Assembly: GCA_030762935.1 (NCBI GenBank)
Contig: CM060887.1
Span: 11,028,501 to 11,092,500 of the forward strand
Length of the DNA: 64,000 bases
Direction: 5' to 3'
Source: Hymenopus coronatus
Lineage: Eukaryota; Arthropoda; Insecta; Mantodea; Hymenopodidae
The translations under genes and the position numbers were made by a program. The notes beneath the pieces were generated by a model. The model had not been told where the DNA came from and ran no database searches. It was given only the letters and a program-made list of their open reading frames with translations. Below, one piece after another: positions 1-11,398 of this stretch (within the stretch, counting starts at the first letter, position 1; the number at the start of each line of letters is the position of its first letter).

Positions 1-244
1 GTACTTGGGGGTGACCCAAAGCAACAATATAGTCCCTCGGCACGCACAGGTCTACGACAAATTGGCCACACAACGCCCCCCCCCCTTTCCTTCAAGTCAA
101 TCAACTTGAATACCTTACTGCTAATGTTTACTGAATGCGTGTAATCGAGGTAGGGGAAGTAGTAGTGTTATTTCTGTGTTGCTGAGCTTCTAGGGAACAC
201 TTAGAGGCGAAAGCGACACTAGAAGAGTATAAGATGCTGTTGAA
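1..244. other. no recognised feature
   Basis: Unassigned sequence with a short run of C near 76-85. Short open frames here have no recognisable similarity. Confidence 0.4.
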
Positions 245-312
245 GGGTCCGTGGTAACGTGCGAGGCTCGCATTCGGGAGGTCCTGGTTTCGATTACCGT
301 GGACAGCTTTCA
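245..312 (+). mobile_element. SINE fragment, family S4 (tRNA-like head)
   Basis: A B-box-like motif (GGTTTCGATTACC) follows a GTGGTAACG segment. The block resembles the tRNA-like head of the S4 SINEs at 43.07 and 43.6 kb. No body or tail is visible, so this is a head fragment. Confidence 0.5.
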
Positions 313-320
313 TAACCATA

Positions 321-610
321 TTTTCTCTACCACATCTGTACTTAGTAGGTAGAGAAGATGTTATATTTCACCCAAAAATTCCATATTGAGATTTCACGTT
401 TTGAGGAGCCCTAAAAAGTGTGTCAGCCTGTGTGAACTAAACTTGGTATTTAAGTTCAGTATTTTCCAAGGATGCGACATGAAGATATTCAGGAAAATTC
501 CTCTACTCTTAACTACGTTTTACATTTTAAAATTTTCAAACATTTATTTTTTAAAAAAATGGCTGTAACGATTTTAATTAAAATGCCTTACATTAAGAAT
601 ATTTCAATGG
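321..610 (-). repeat. H repeat, right part only
   Basis: It starts with a degenerate terminal hairpin (TTTCTCTACC...GGTAGAGAAG) and runs through the conserved GATGCGACATGAAGAT block to about 610. The left half is missing; the next H copy begins in the adjoining A-run. Confidence 0.8.
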
Positions 611-618
611 AAAAAAAA

Positions 619-1545
619 TCTGATGTGTTTCATTCACATGACTTTCTCTACATTTCTCTGGCCGCGCCGTGGCCGAGTGGTTAGACCACTCGACTCTCAC
701 CTAGACGGCCGGAGTTCGATCCCAAACGACCGCATGTGAGATTTGTGGTGGACAAAATGGCGCTGGGGCGGGTTTTCTCCGGGTACTCCGGTTTCCCCCG
801 CCATCGCATTCCACCGGTGCTCCATCATCATTCATGTATAACCAGTGTCACCGCCTGCGGTGCCATTAGTAGTTAAAGCGGGCGTTAAACACTACCCCCG
901 CTCTCTACATCTCTGCAACAAATTATTTTTAAAAAGCTTATGCTTCTATTTACTTCCTGCTAATGGAAAAGAAATTAGCAGAAATAGTCTTAATACTTGC
1001 TTCCTTGTAAGTAGAAGGGAAATAAGCGTGTACCACAGGTTAAAGTGATAGTGAAAAGCTGATTGCTATGCGACAGAAGTTCCTTTGTTTATATGGACAG
1101 GAGTTGACAACTTCCTGTATGAGAAAAGTGCAAGTTTTTCAAAGCTAAAATATCAACAAGGAATATCTCAAAAACGATTTACTCCGGGGAAAAAATGCAC
1201 ATAACATAATTTGTGTGTTTTAATGTGCTCAACATTTTTTGTGCGGTAAGTTTTTGTCCATCACTTACGGTTTAGCAGTTATCCAAAATTCCATAAAATT
1301 CATCCAGGATAAAGTAGTCTTCAGAGGCTATTGGCAGAAAATTTAAGATATACATTTTATTTGTGAAGTATATATCTTTAGTATACGATATTTTAATCAA
1401 AATCGTTTGAGCCATTTTTAAGAAAATCAAAATTTTCTAAAACAGTTCCATGTAAAGGGTGGCTAGGGGTAGGGGGATTTTCTTGAAAATTATCTTGTCG
1501 CATCCCTGGAAGATACTAAACTTAAATACCAAGTTTGGTGTTTCA
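619..1545 (+). repeat. H repeat split by a SINE
   Basis: The left terminus TCTGATGTG starts in an A-run. The copy is interrupted at 661-902 by a SINE, then continues to about 1545, where it stops before the (AC)n block and right hairpin. Subfamily A (TTTGTTTATATGGACAGGAG type). Confidence 0.85.
661..902 (+). mobile_element. SINE, family S1 (tRNA-derived, full length)
   Basis: The head carries an A-box (TGGCCGAGTGG, 670-680) and a B-box (GAGTTCGATCCC, about 712-723), like a class II tRNA of the Ser/Leu type. The body holds the motif TTTTCTCCGGGTACTCCGG (773-791), which resembles body motifs of other animal SINEs as I remember them. It ends near GGGCGTTAAACACTAC. It interrupts an H copy, and the flanks CTCTACATTTCTCTG (646-660) and CTCTACATCTCTG (903-915) look like a target-site duplication. 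Confidence 0.85.
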
Positions 1546-2299
1546 CCGAATGAACATTTATTGATGGTAGTTGAAACCAAAGTACAGAACGCGTCTCGTA
1601 AACCACAAACCTGAGAAGAGAGAAGAATCTATATGGTAAAGAATAAAATTAAGAACATTAATTACACACGAACCAACTTTTTTCGTTGCAATACTTACGC
1701 CATAAATAAATGACTGAAAACGCTCACAAAACACTTGTGAGTAAGATCTAACTTGAAGGTAATATCAAGCTCCAGATCGATTCAATCCTCTTATTTTTAT
1801 TCTTTTTCGGGAGGCTGCTTCATAAATAGAAAGCATTGTGCTGTACATTAAAATGCTCGACAAAGCCTAATAGCTTTTTTTCCGTGAAAATGCTTGCTTT
1901 ATAATAAACGCGAAACAGGACAAGAATAGCGTCCTTACAGATTTTATTTCGGTACTCATCCCCTCCCCCCCACCCACCAATTCCCTCTCGTGCAATTCTT
2001 CTCCTTCTTCCTTCCTTTTTATTTTTTTTACATTTCGCTCTATCTGGATCTTCCTCTGGTTTCCTTTTTAGCTCCCCTCCTACAACTACATTCCTGCTCG
2101 CTTCTTTTTCAATCTCCTCTCTTCTTACCCTACTTCCTTCCGTTCTCTTCATTTGCCTCCCTTCCATTAGGAATGCAGTGCATTACAGTTCACAAATTAC
2201 CACTCGATTACGTCAGATAGGATGTAGCAACGTTTGTTTTGCTCTCCTGGTTCTCAAAATTCTGAAAGAAGAATGGACCGTGTTGCGGAAAATAAAACA
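1546..2299. other. no gene; pyrimidine-rich tract
   Basis: Non-H sequence. From about 1960 to 2170 the + strand is strongly C/T-biased. That bias, not coding, explains the long open frames on both strands. Confidence 0.5.
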
Positions 2300-2335
2300 T
2301 CTAATGTGTTCCATTCATATGACTTTCTCTACACC
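2300..2335 (+). repeat. H repeat, left-end fragment
   Basis: Matches the H left terminus (TCTAATGTGTTCC... then GACTTTCTCTACA) and then departs into the LINE remnant. Confidence 0.7.
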
Positions 2336-2345
2336 ATTGTAATGG

Positions 2346-2633
2346 CTCCAGCTTAGGGATCGAAGAAAATTGCATTCTTTATCATTTCTTTATCAAGTTC
2401 TTCATTCTCGCATTCCAAACTATCTAATTGTTCGTTTCAAATATCTTTCTGACTGTCATAATTGAGAAACTCGCTCTTCTTGCTATACCTGCTCATCATA
2501 CAGCCTTCTATTCATCATCATTTACGATAGATTTAGCTCGTCTTTAGAATTCCCTCCCTAAAGACGTAAGGGACTGCCTGAACGTTATACTGTTCAAGAA
2601 GAAAACTAGGGCATACATTTGTAATCTAACCTA
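2346..2633 (+). pseudogene. Non-LTR retrotransposon (LINE) reverse-transcriptase C-terminal remnant
   Basis: One frame reads LQLRDRRKLHSLSFLYQVLH then RIPNYL. After a frameshift another frame reads LLAIPAHHTAFY and, past a stop where a Trp is usual (ARL*NSLP), KDVRDCLNV and FKKKTRAYICNL. The order 'RR..L..LYK.L....P.YL ... WNSLP..VR....V..FK..L' is the usual C-terminal end of reverse-transcriptase polyproteins in many CR1/Jockey-like LINEs. It has an in-frame stop, a frameshift and no upstream catalytic domain, so it is a 5'-truncated dead copy. The clade is uncertain. Confidence 0.65.
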
Positions 2634-2771
2634 ATCTGGTGCTGTATTAATATGATAAATACATCACTACTTTCATTTGTTGTTATTAATATTTTATGTG
2701 CTAGCAAGTAATATACATTTCAATTGTAAATATCACTAATATATGTTTTTGTTTAGTTGTATAGAATTATA

Positions 2772-3630
2772 TTTTTATTTTCTCTATACCTACTATGTGC
2801 ATAGTGTATAGAGAAGGTATTGCATTGTACCCAAAATTCGATACCGAGATTTCACCGGAAATACATATTTTGAGATCACCTGAATAAAAAACAAAGCATT
2901 TTTAGAAAAATGTCCGTGTGTGTGTCTGTGGGCAGCATAGCTCAAAAACGAAAAGACCATTAAATACCAAACTTGGTAATTTAAGTTCAGTATATTCCAA
3001 GGATGCGACACGAAGATTTTCAAGAAAATGCCCCCACCCCCAATTACCCTTCACATGGAAAAATGTTCAAAAGTTTTGATTTTCTAAAAAATGGCTCTAA
3101 CGATTTTGATTAAAACATCATATATTAAAGGTATATACTTAACAAATAATACATATATCTTGAATTTTCTGGGAATAGCCTCTGAAGACTACTTTATTCT
3201 GGATGAATTTTACGGAATTTTGTGTAACTGTAAACCGTAAGAGATAGACAAAAACTTACCACACAAAAAATGTAGAGCACATTAAAACACACAATTTATG
3301 TTACATACATTTTTTTCGTGGTGTTGATCGTTTTTTAGATACTCCTTGTTTTTTGTTTCAGCCTTAAAAAACTTATACTTTTCTCATACAGGAATTTGTC
3401 CACTCCTGCCCAAACAAAGGAACTTCAATCACATAACAGCCATCTTTTGCTTTCACTTTAACCTGTGTTACTCCCTTATTTCTCTTCTACTTACAGGGAA
3501 GCAAGTAATAAGACTATTTCTGCTAATTTTTTCTCACTTAGCATGAAGTAAATAGAAGCATACGTTTTTTAACAAAACTTTGTTGCAGAGATATAGAGAA
3601 AGTCGTGTGAATGGAGTACATCAGATTTTT
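2772..3630 (-). repeat. H repeat, nearly full length
   Basis: The terminal hairpin TTCTCTATACC...GGTATAGAGAA-like tip opens the copy. It closes with GTGAATGGAGTACATCAGATTTTT at the left terminus (about 3605-3630). The (AC)n block is short. Subfamily A. Confidence 0.9.
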
Positions 3631-3790
3631 GTTCTTTATTCTTTTATTCACTGTATCATTGTTGTGTTGAATTTCATGTTTTGCCCCGTGGAGTGGAAGA
3701 GAAGGTCTAACTCCAACCAGTATAAATAAAAAAATAAATAAACTGTTCTTAAATCGCATAATCTTCTATTTATATCACGTTATTCGAGGT

Positions 3791-4222
3791 ACAGGCTTGC
3801 TTCCTTGTAAGTAGAAGGGAAATAAGGCAGTACTAGTCTAAAGAGATGTTCAATTTTTTTAAAAGCTGTTGCTATGTGATTCGATCCGTTTCTTTGTATT
3901 GTCAGAAGTTGATAAATTCTTGTATGAGAATACTAATACTTTAAAACTGAAATCAATAACAAGGAGTGTATAAAAATAGCATAAGCCAAGAAAAAAATGT
4001 ACATGAAATAAATTCTGTGTTTTAACGAGATCTATAATTTTTGTGAAGTTGTCTATCTCTTACAGTTCAATAGTTATGAAAAATTTTGCAACATTCATCC
4101 AGAAAGATGAATTCTTCAGAGGATATTCCCAGAAAATTCAATACATACATATTATTTGTCCTGTGATTATCTTTAATATACGATATTTTAATCAAAATCG
4201 TTTGATATATTTTTGAGAAAAT
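3791..4222 (+). repeat. H repeat, both ends missing
   Basis: Starts inside the body (GCTTGCTTCCTTGTAAGTAG) and ends at TTGAGAAAATATCC, before the G-rich block. Truncated on both sides. Confidence 0.8.
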
Positions 4223-5121
4223 ATCCTGCCTAACCCTCGAAGGCATAAACAAACCAAGAAAGGCAACAATGATCAATAATGCTACAGTATTGTTCAGAAC
4301 ATAATGACCTTGCCCCATTCTTCTTCTAAAGACGGCCGGTCTAACTCTGAAGTTTGGAATTAGGGTATGTACGGTTGGAAAGTAACCCTCGCTGTTGCCA
4401 AGTCTTCCACTTACTGGTCCCTTAACTGAGGCGTTATTCTCTATTTGCAAACAGTGTCTCCAGGAAACAGATATTACTACATTGCCTCTCGCCCCTAGTA
4501 CAGGGTTGTTTTGTTTGATAATGGTTATTGCCCAGTGTAAGGAGAGAGCGGTCCCGTCTGAGGGCGATATTTTGGAGAAAACTATAAAGCAGTTCTTGCA
4601 CAGACACGAAAATATAATAAACGAACAGAATGAATTATAAACTTGCTACTAAATTATCAGTTAGACAATAATAATTGCTGTAGTATGCAAAATGACATTG
4701 TTGGCCCTTTCTACAATGACAGACAATTCACAGAGTGGGGTTAAAGCATGTGCACCGCAAATGTGACCTTGAACCGCCAATTTTAAATGAACATAGTATA
4801 GTTCTGCTTGTTAGGGATCGGTGCTCACATTCATCATTAAATTGACTAAAGTATCCTTGGATCATCGAACAAAAAATATTAACTGATTGAAAATAACGTC
4901 CGCAACTGGAAAATGTTTTTTCGTGTGATGCATAAATAGATTGCCTTGGTGTAATTACATTTTTTATTTCAGTGAACTCCACATATCAATAAAAATCATA
5001 GCGGCACAAGCAACGAAAACATTATTTTAAAATATCTGTATTGCCAACATCATCGAGAGGAATTAGCCCAAGGCAGTTATCAAATCACACAATAAAGCAC
5101 CAACCGTTACAGGTTTACCCT
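4223..5121. other. no recognised gene
   Basis: Non-H sequence of about 900 bp. Frames of 81 codons (4395-4640, +) and 127 codons (4067-4450, -) overlap on opposite strands. Neither resembles a family I know, and the minus frame runs into H sequence. An unknown exon or old transposon cannot be excluded. Confidence 0.35.
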
Positions 5122-5495
5122 ATTACTTTCTCTAGCCCTGCAAGTACGATGTACATAGTGGATACAGAAGGTATTGAATTGCATCTAAAAATTCGATACC
5201 GAGATTTCACCGGAAATACATGTTTAGAATCCCCTGGAAAAAAAAAAAAAATCAGAAAAAGGTCCGTGAGTGTGTCTGTGGATAACATAGCTCAAAAACC
5301 AAAGACAGTGAAATCCCAAACTTGGTATTTAGGTTTGGTATCTTCCAAGGATACGACACGAATATTCTCAAGAAAATCCCCCACTCCCAACTACCCTTTT
5401 CATGGAAAAATATTCAAAAATTGTGATTTTCTCAAAAATGGCTCTAACGATTTTGATTAAAATACAATACACTAAAGCTATTTCCATCACAAATA
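5122..5495 (-). repeat. H repeat, right part, replaced on the left by a SINE
   Basis: The right terminus (TACTTTCTCTAG...) and body run to about 5495, where a SINE follows. A scrap of the H left terminus (ATGAATGCAACACATCAGAT) lies just beyond the SINE at about 5672-5697, so much of the left half has been lost. Confidence 0.8.
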
Positions 5496-5668
5496 GTGGT
5501 TAGACCACTCACCTCTCACCTAGAATCCCAAGCGACCGCATGTGAGATTTGTGGTTGACAAAGCGGCGCTGGGGCGGGTTTTCTCCGGTTTCATTCATGT
5601 ATCACCAGTGTCACCGCCTGCGGTGCCATAAGTAGTTATAGCGGGCGTTAAACACTACAAAAAAAAAA
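5496..5668 (+). mobile_element. SINE, family S1, internally deleted
   Basis: Shares GTGGTTAGACCACTC, CGCATGTGAGATTTGTGG, the GGGCGGGTTTTCTCCGG body and the GGGCGTTAAACACTAC end with the copy at 661. The B-box region and part of the body are deleted. It ends in a 10-base A-run. Confidence 0.8.
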
Positions 5669-5697
5669 GCATGATATGAATGCAACACATCAGATTA

Positions 5698-6128
5698 TTA
5701 TTGGTTACTTTTGTATCCGTTATTTTCTGTGCACCCTAATACGAAAGGTCCAGCGCTAGGTTGTGTTTATCCGAACTAAATGCGGTTCAGTTTTTTGGTC
5801 TGGTATTCCCCGTGGCAGCCTGCAAGTCTTGCTGGGACCAGTAAAGACACGCCAAATAGCATTAGCTAATCGAGAGCTGACTACATCCAAGTTCCGCCAA
5901 GCATCACGTTGGTAGCCCTTTCTGGGAATTGCCGTAACAGTCCAGAGAGCTTTGGCAGGCGAAACATGGAGAAGCCACGTGGGAAAAGTCTGACTGACGC
6001 TGACCGCCTCCGTAATTTATACGAGTTAATGTGTTGCTTACCTACCAGAATACCGCAGGGACTTTAGTTTCCCTTCAGTATCAGGCATAACATCGTGAAA
6101 TTGTCTTGCTGATATGGTAGCTTAACTA
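5698..6128. other. no recognised feature
   Basis: Non-H sequence of about 430 bp with higher GC than its surroundings. One frame is partly open (5750-6000) but has stops and no recognised similarity. Confidence 0.35.
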
Positions 6129-6738
6129 CCTCATGTGTTCACTTCACATGACTTCCTCTACATCTCTGCAAAAAATTGCTAAAAAGCTAATGCTTCTATT
6201 TACTTCTGCTAATCGAGAAAAAATTAGCAGAAATAATCTTATTACTTCCCTATAAGTAGAAGCGAAATAAGGGAGTACCATAGGTTAAAGTGGTAGTCAA
6301 AAGCTGGTTGCTATGTGACTGAAGTACCTTTTTTTGTATGGACAGGAGTTTAAATTGTGTGTTTAATGTGCCCTACATTTTTTATATTCTAAGGTTTTGT
6401 CTATCTCTTACGGTTTAGCAGTTATGCAAAATTCCGTAAAATTCATCCAGAATAAAGTAGTCTTCAGAGGCTATTCCCAGAAAATTCAGGATATACATAT
6501 TATCTTTTATATACGATATTTTAATAAAAACCGTTAGAGCCATTTTTGAGAAAATAAAAATTTTTGAACTTTTTTTTCATGTAAAAGGTAGTTGGGGATG
6601 GAGAGATTTTCTTGAAAATCTTCGTGTGGTATCCCTGGAAGATACCAAACCTAAATACCAAGTTCGGTATTTAACGGCCTTTTTGTTTTTGAGCCATGCT
6701 GTCCACAGACACACACACACTTTTTCCAGAAATGCACA
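6129..6738 (+). repeat. H repeat, internally deleted
   Basis: The left terminus is CTCATGTGTTCACTTCACATG. An internal deletion joins TGGACAGGAGTT directly to AAATTGTGTGTT. The copy stops just after the (AC)n block, so the right hairpin is absent. Confidence 0.8.
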
Positions 6739-6740
6739 TG

Positions 6741-7086
6741 GTTAACTAATCAAAGATGTGTATGACATAAATTGTACGTTTTAACGAGATCAACATTTTT
6801 TGTGAACTAATTTTGCACCTATCACTTACGTTTACCAGTTATAAAAAAAGTCGCCCAAAATGAACAGCTCCCCAAAGGCTATTCAAATTAAATTTAAAAT
6901 ATACTTTTTATTTGTTATGAAGATACTTTAAACATACGGTAATTTAATACAAATTGTGAGAAAAGAAACATTTTCGAAAATGTTTGCATATAAAGTGTAA
7001 TGGATGTTTACCTACATTAAAAAGAAATATATTGTACAGCTAGGTAGAAAACACGTAGAGAAAATAATTTGAATGTAACATCAGCT
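6741..7086 (+). repeat. H-derived fragments
   Basis: 6741-7010 is a diverged + fragment of the H middle. 7054-7086 is a minus-strand H left end (GTAGAGAAAATAATTTGAATG...CATCAG). They are debris abutting the next full copy. Confidence 0.6.
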
Positions 7087-7998
7087 TTACTTTCTCTACA
7101 TGTTCCATGTACATGGTGTATAGAGAAGGTATTATAATGCACACATAAGTTCGATACCGAGATTTCACCGGAAATACATGTTTGGGTCCCCCTGAATCCC
7201 AAAAAAAAAAAGTATTTTTAAAAAAAGGTCCGCGTGTATATGTGTGTGTGTGTGTGTGTCTGTCTGTCTGTCTGTGGACAGCATAGTTCAAAAACGAAAA
7301 CACCGTTATATACTAAACTTGGCATTTAGGTTTGGTATCTTCCAAGGATGCGACACGAAGATTTTCAAGAAAATTCCTCCACCCCCAACTACCCTTTACA
7401 TGGAAAAAAATTCGAAAATTTTGATTTTATAAAAAATGGCTCCAAAGATTTTGATTAAAATCCCGTATATTTAAGATATTTACACACCAAATAAAAGGCA
7501 TATCTTGAATTTTCTGAGAATAGCCTCTGAAGAGCTCTTTATTCTGGATAAATTTTGTTTAACTGCTAAACGGTAAGAGAGAGACAAAAACTTACTGCAC
7601 AGAAAATGTTGATCTGATCAAAACACACAATATATGTCCTTTACATTTTTGTTGTGGAGGTAACCGTTTCCGAGATATTCCTTGTTTTTTGTTTCAGTTG
7701 TGAGTACTTAATACTTTTCTCAGGCAGGAAGAGTCCGCTTTTCTTTTGTTCTACTCCCGGCCAAGCAAAGAAGCGATTTGCAACGACAATCAATCGAATA
7801 ATGACACATTTTAAAACATTTGACTATCGGTTTAGCCTAGTGTATTCCCTTATTTTCTTCCTACTTATAAGGAACTAAGTAGTAAGAACATTCTGCTGAT
7901 TATCTCGATTAGCAAGGTGCAGAAAGAAGAATAATCTTAAATAAGAAGTTTGTAGAAGAGCTAGAGAAAGTCATGTGAGTGCAACACATCAGATTTTT
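7087..7998 (-). repeat. H repeat, full length, subfamily B
   Basis: Both termini are present (TTACTTTCTCTACATG at 7087; GTGCAACACATCAGATTTTT at the end). The left half is the B type (TTCTACTCCCGGCCAAGCAAAG). The microsatellite block is (GT)n followed by (CTGT)n at about 7238-7275. Confidence 0.9.
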
Positions 7999-8742
7999 AA
8001 AAAAACGGTCCGCGTGTATTGTTTGTGTGTGTGTGTGTATGTCTGTCTGTCTGTCTGTTTGTGGACAGCATAGCTCAAAAACTAAAAGACCGTTGAATAC
8101 CAAACTTGGTAGTTAAGGTCAGTATCTTTGAAGGATGCAACACGAAGATTTTCAAGAAAATACACCCACACCCAACTACCCTTTGCATGGAACTTTTTTA
8201 AAAACATTTTAACATTTCTAAAAAATGGCTCTAACGATTTTAAAATATCGTATATTAAAGATATTTACCTGACAAATAAAATGTATATCTTAAATTTTCT
8301 GGGAATAACCTCTAAAGAGTACTTTATTCTGGATGAATTTTACGGAATTTTGCATAACTGCTAAACCGTAAGAGATGGACAAAAACTTAACACACAAAAA
8401 ATGTAGATCACGTTGTAACACAAAATTTATATTATATACACTTTTTTCGTGGAGTTGATCGTTTTTGAGATATTCTTGTTACGGTTTCAGCTTGAAAAAA
8501 CTTGATTTGTCAAATCCCGTCCATACAAAGGAACATCAGTCACATAGCAACCAGCTTTTGACTATCAATTTAACCTATGCTACTCCATTATTTCGCTTTA
8601 CTTACAAGGAAGCAAGCAATAAGACTATTTCTGCTAATTTTTCTCGATTAGAATGAAGTAAATAGAAGAAAGAATAAGCTTATTAATAATAACTTGTTAC
8701 CGAGATACAGAGAAAGTTATGTGAATGGAACACATCAGATTT
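7999..8742 (-). repeat. H repeat, right terminus missing
   Basis: Begins in the internal A-run just before CGGTCCGCGTG and runs to the left terminus near 8742. Its start at this A-run, directly behind the previous copy, suggests the previous copy inserted into it there. Confidence 0.8.
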
Positions 8743-9227
8743 TTTGTATAACTTTCCTTGTGGTATAAAAGACTTGGCACGGTATGCGTTATAAAATAAC
8801 TTAACATTTAACGCGTGAACACTAAATGAATCATGATCCATTAACACACACGTGGGACTTGTTAAACCAATAAAGTGTGTAAAAAGCAACTCTGCGACGC
8901 AATAGACAGCTTGTGCCGGGGTTCTACTTGTCTTCTTCAAAGAATTTGCATCCCAAAGAGAAATGAAAATCCCCGCGGTATGAGAGATGAAAGGATATAT
9001 TCCTGAGTGAATTTTTCTCCATAGTAGAAACGCTATAATCATCCCTTTTCTCCCCGTTTACACACACCAATTAAAATTTTGAGGCAAAATGAGATTAAAA
9101 AACTCAAGAGACAGAATGGGGAAGAGTTCTCTATACGTGGGAAAACGTGCTTCGGTCTACCTTTAAAGCTATTAAATATGTTATTTTAGTAGTAGATTTT
9201 CGATCACTCTTGTTTAAGGAGGGAAAT
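8743..9227. other. no recognised feature
   Basis: Non-H sequence. A 119-codon minus-strand frame (8683-9042) partly overlaps H sequence and has no recognisable similarity. Confidence 0.35.
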
Positions 9228-9276
9228 TTCTTCTTCTTCTTCTTCTTCTTCTTCTTCTTCTTCTTCTCCTCCTCCT
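9228..9276. repeat. (CTT)n microsatellite
   Basis: About 13 CTT units passing into CTC/CTT units. Confidence 0.95.
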
Positions 9277-9341
9277 TACTTGCCTTTATAGATTATTCCG
9301 TTCCAAAATCCTTTTGAGTATAACTTTTTTTTTTTTTTTTT

Positions 9342-9755
9342 TTACTTTCTCTATGCTACTATGTGTTTGTATGGACAGGAGTTGACAAATTCCTGTATAA
9401 GAAGTAGCTGTAACCAAAACCAAGGAATATCTCAAAAACGGCCAACTCCACGAAAAAAATGTATATAATATAAATTGTGTGTTTTAACGTGCTATACATT
9501 TTTTGTGTGGTAAGTCTTTGTCCATCTATTACGGTTTAGCAGTTATGTAAAATTTCGTAAAATTCATCCAGAATAAAGTAATCTTCAGAAGTTATTCCCA
9601 TAAAATTAAAGATATATATTTTATTTGTTACGTAAATACATTTAATATAAGATATTTTAATCAAAATCGTTAGAGCCAGTTTTGAGAAAATCAAAATTTT
9701 CGAAAAATGTAAAAGGTAGTTGGGGGTGGGGGAATTTTATTGAAAATCTTTGCTT
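9342..9755 (+). repeat. H repeat mosaic
   Basis: A T-run and a minus-strand H right tip (TACTTTCTCTATGCTACTATG, 9350-9366) are fused to a + body starting at TTTGTATGGACAGGAGTTG. The copy breaks at 9755 where a subfamily B body begins mid-element. Confidence 0.75.
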
Positions 9756-10312
9756 GGCCAGGAGTAGAACAAAAGGAAAGTTTAAATACTTACAACTGAA
9801 ACCAAAAACAAGGAATATCTCGGAAACGGTTACCTCCACAACAAAAAATGTAAAGGACATAAATTGTTTTGATCAGATCAACATTTTCTGTGTGGTAAGT
9901 TTTTGTCTATCTCTTACCGTTTAGCAGTTAAACAAAATATATCAAAATTCATCCAGAATAAAGAGCTCTTCAGAGGCTATTCCCAGAAAATTCAAAATAT
10001 AGATTTTATTTGGTATGTAAATATCTTTAATATACGGGATTTTAATCAAATCGTTAGAGCCATTTTTTAGAAAATCAAAATTTTCGAAAAAAAGTTCCAT
10101 GTAATGGGTAGTTGGGGGTGGGGGAATTTTCTTGAAAATCTTCGTGTTGCATCTTTGGAAGATACCAAACCTAAACACCAAGTTTGGTTTTAAACAGTCT
10201 TTTCGTTTTTGAGCCCACGCACAGAGACACACACACGGGCGCACGCAAGCACACACAATTGGTTCTTAACTAAAAATGCTTTATTTGGACTCAGGGGGAC
10301 CCAAAACTACCT
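9756..10312 (+). repeat. H repeat, subfamily B, left end missing
   Basis: Starts at TTTGCTTGGCCAGGAGTAG and runs through the (AC)n block to GACTCAGGGGGACCC. Joined directly to the preceding subfamily A body, so this is a recombinant or nested junction. Confidence 0.75.
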
Positions 10313-10470
10313 TTTGTATGCACTATGTACAGATAGACAGACAGACAGTGACACACACGCACGGACCGTTTCTGAAAATTATTTTTACTTTCTCTACACG
10401 TACTAGTGTACATAGTGGATAGAGAATGTAGTGTATTTCACCCAAAAATTCGATACCCAGATTTAACCTT
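10313..10470 (-). repeat. H right-end mosaic with GACA repeat
   Basis: A scrap of H tip (ATGCACTATGTACAGATA) with a short GACA repeat is followed by a minus-strand H right terminus from 10382 (TTTTTACTTTCTCTACACG). Confidence 0.65.
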
Positions 10471-10980
10471 ATAAATGTCAACAAGATATCTTACACACTG
10501 TGAATTGTTCAGTTGTACCTTAAAACTGCAGCAGAATGTTTGTAATAACGTTCCTAATTACAAACTGCATTACTAAAGTCGACTAGCGACGCATGAATAC
10601 TGAGTAAGCTATCCGCAATATGTGGAGATTAACCAGTCAGTCAGTCTGTGACACTAGCCGAACATGAGAAGCCTCTGGTCATATTCTCTCCCCTTCTCAC
10701 TCTATGAATGACACACTTTTGCCATTTAACAACCTGACACTGTCTGCCTTGTCACTTTCTCCTCTATCACAGAATGAAACCGAAATTTAGCGCATCTGAT
10801 GGCCTCAAACATTAAAAAGTATTCAGAAAAAACACAGTTGCAATCTCTAGATGGATCAAGGACTGTCACACGACCGCTACATCCTCTACCATTGTCCACA
10901 ATCACCTTAGATCAGATATATCCACTAGCCTTTACTTCAGTTTTGGGCCACTGACAATTTCGAGTATGAACACAGAAAAA
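10471..10980. other. no recognised feature
   Basis: About 510 bp of non-H sequence with no open frame of note. Confidence 0.4.
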
Positions 10981-11398
10981 TCTGATGTTTCAATGTTAAA
11001 AACCTTATTTTTCTATTTACTTCATGCTAGTCAAGAAAAAATTAGCAGAAATAGTCTTATTACTTGCTTCTTTGTAAGTAGAAGCGAAATAAGGGACTAC
11101 CATAGGTTAAAGTGATAGTCAAAAGCTGGTTGTTATGTGACTGAAGTTCCTTTGTTTGTATGGACAGAAGTTGACAAATTCCTGTATGAGAAAAATAAAA
11201 GTTTTTTAAAGCTGAAACATTTTCGAAATTTTTTCCACGTAAAGGGTAGTTAGAGGGGGAGGGATTTTCATGAAAATCTTCGTTTCGTATCCTACCAAAC
11301 TTAAATATGTACCAAGTTTGGTATTTAACCGTCTTTTCGTTTTTTATCTATGCTGTCCAGAGACACACACACACACATAGGACCTTTTTCCAAAAATA
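10981..11398 (+). repeat. H repeat, internally deleted
   Basis: Left terminus TCTGATGTTTC. An internal deletion joins AAAGCTGAAACATT to TTCGAAATTTT. The copy stops in the A-run after GGACCTTTTTCC, where the next copy starts. Confidence 0.8.

Noticed and set aside
1820..2220. Overlapping 115- and 76-codon frames as genes
   Set aside because: They come from a pyrimidine-rich tract, with lysine/arginine/glutamate-rich reading on one strand and phenylalanine/leucine/serine-rich reading on the other.
4067..4640. Opposed frames of 127 and 81 codons as exons
   Set aside because: No similarity recognised, the minus frame includes H sequence, and no splice or start context stands out. Left as unassigned.
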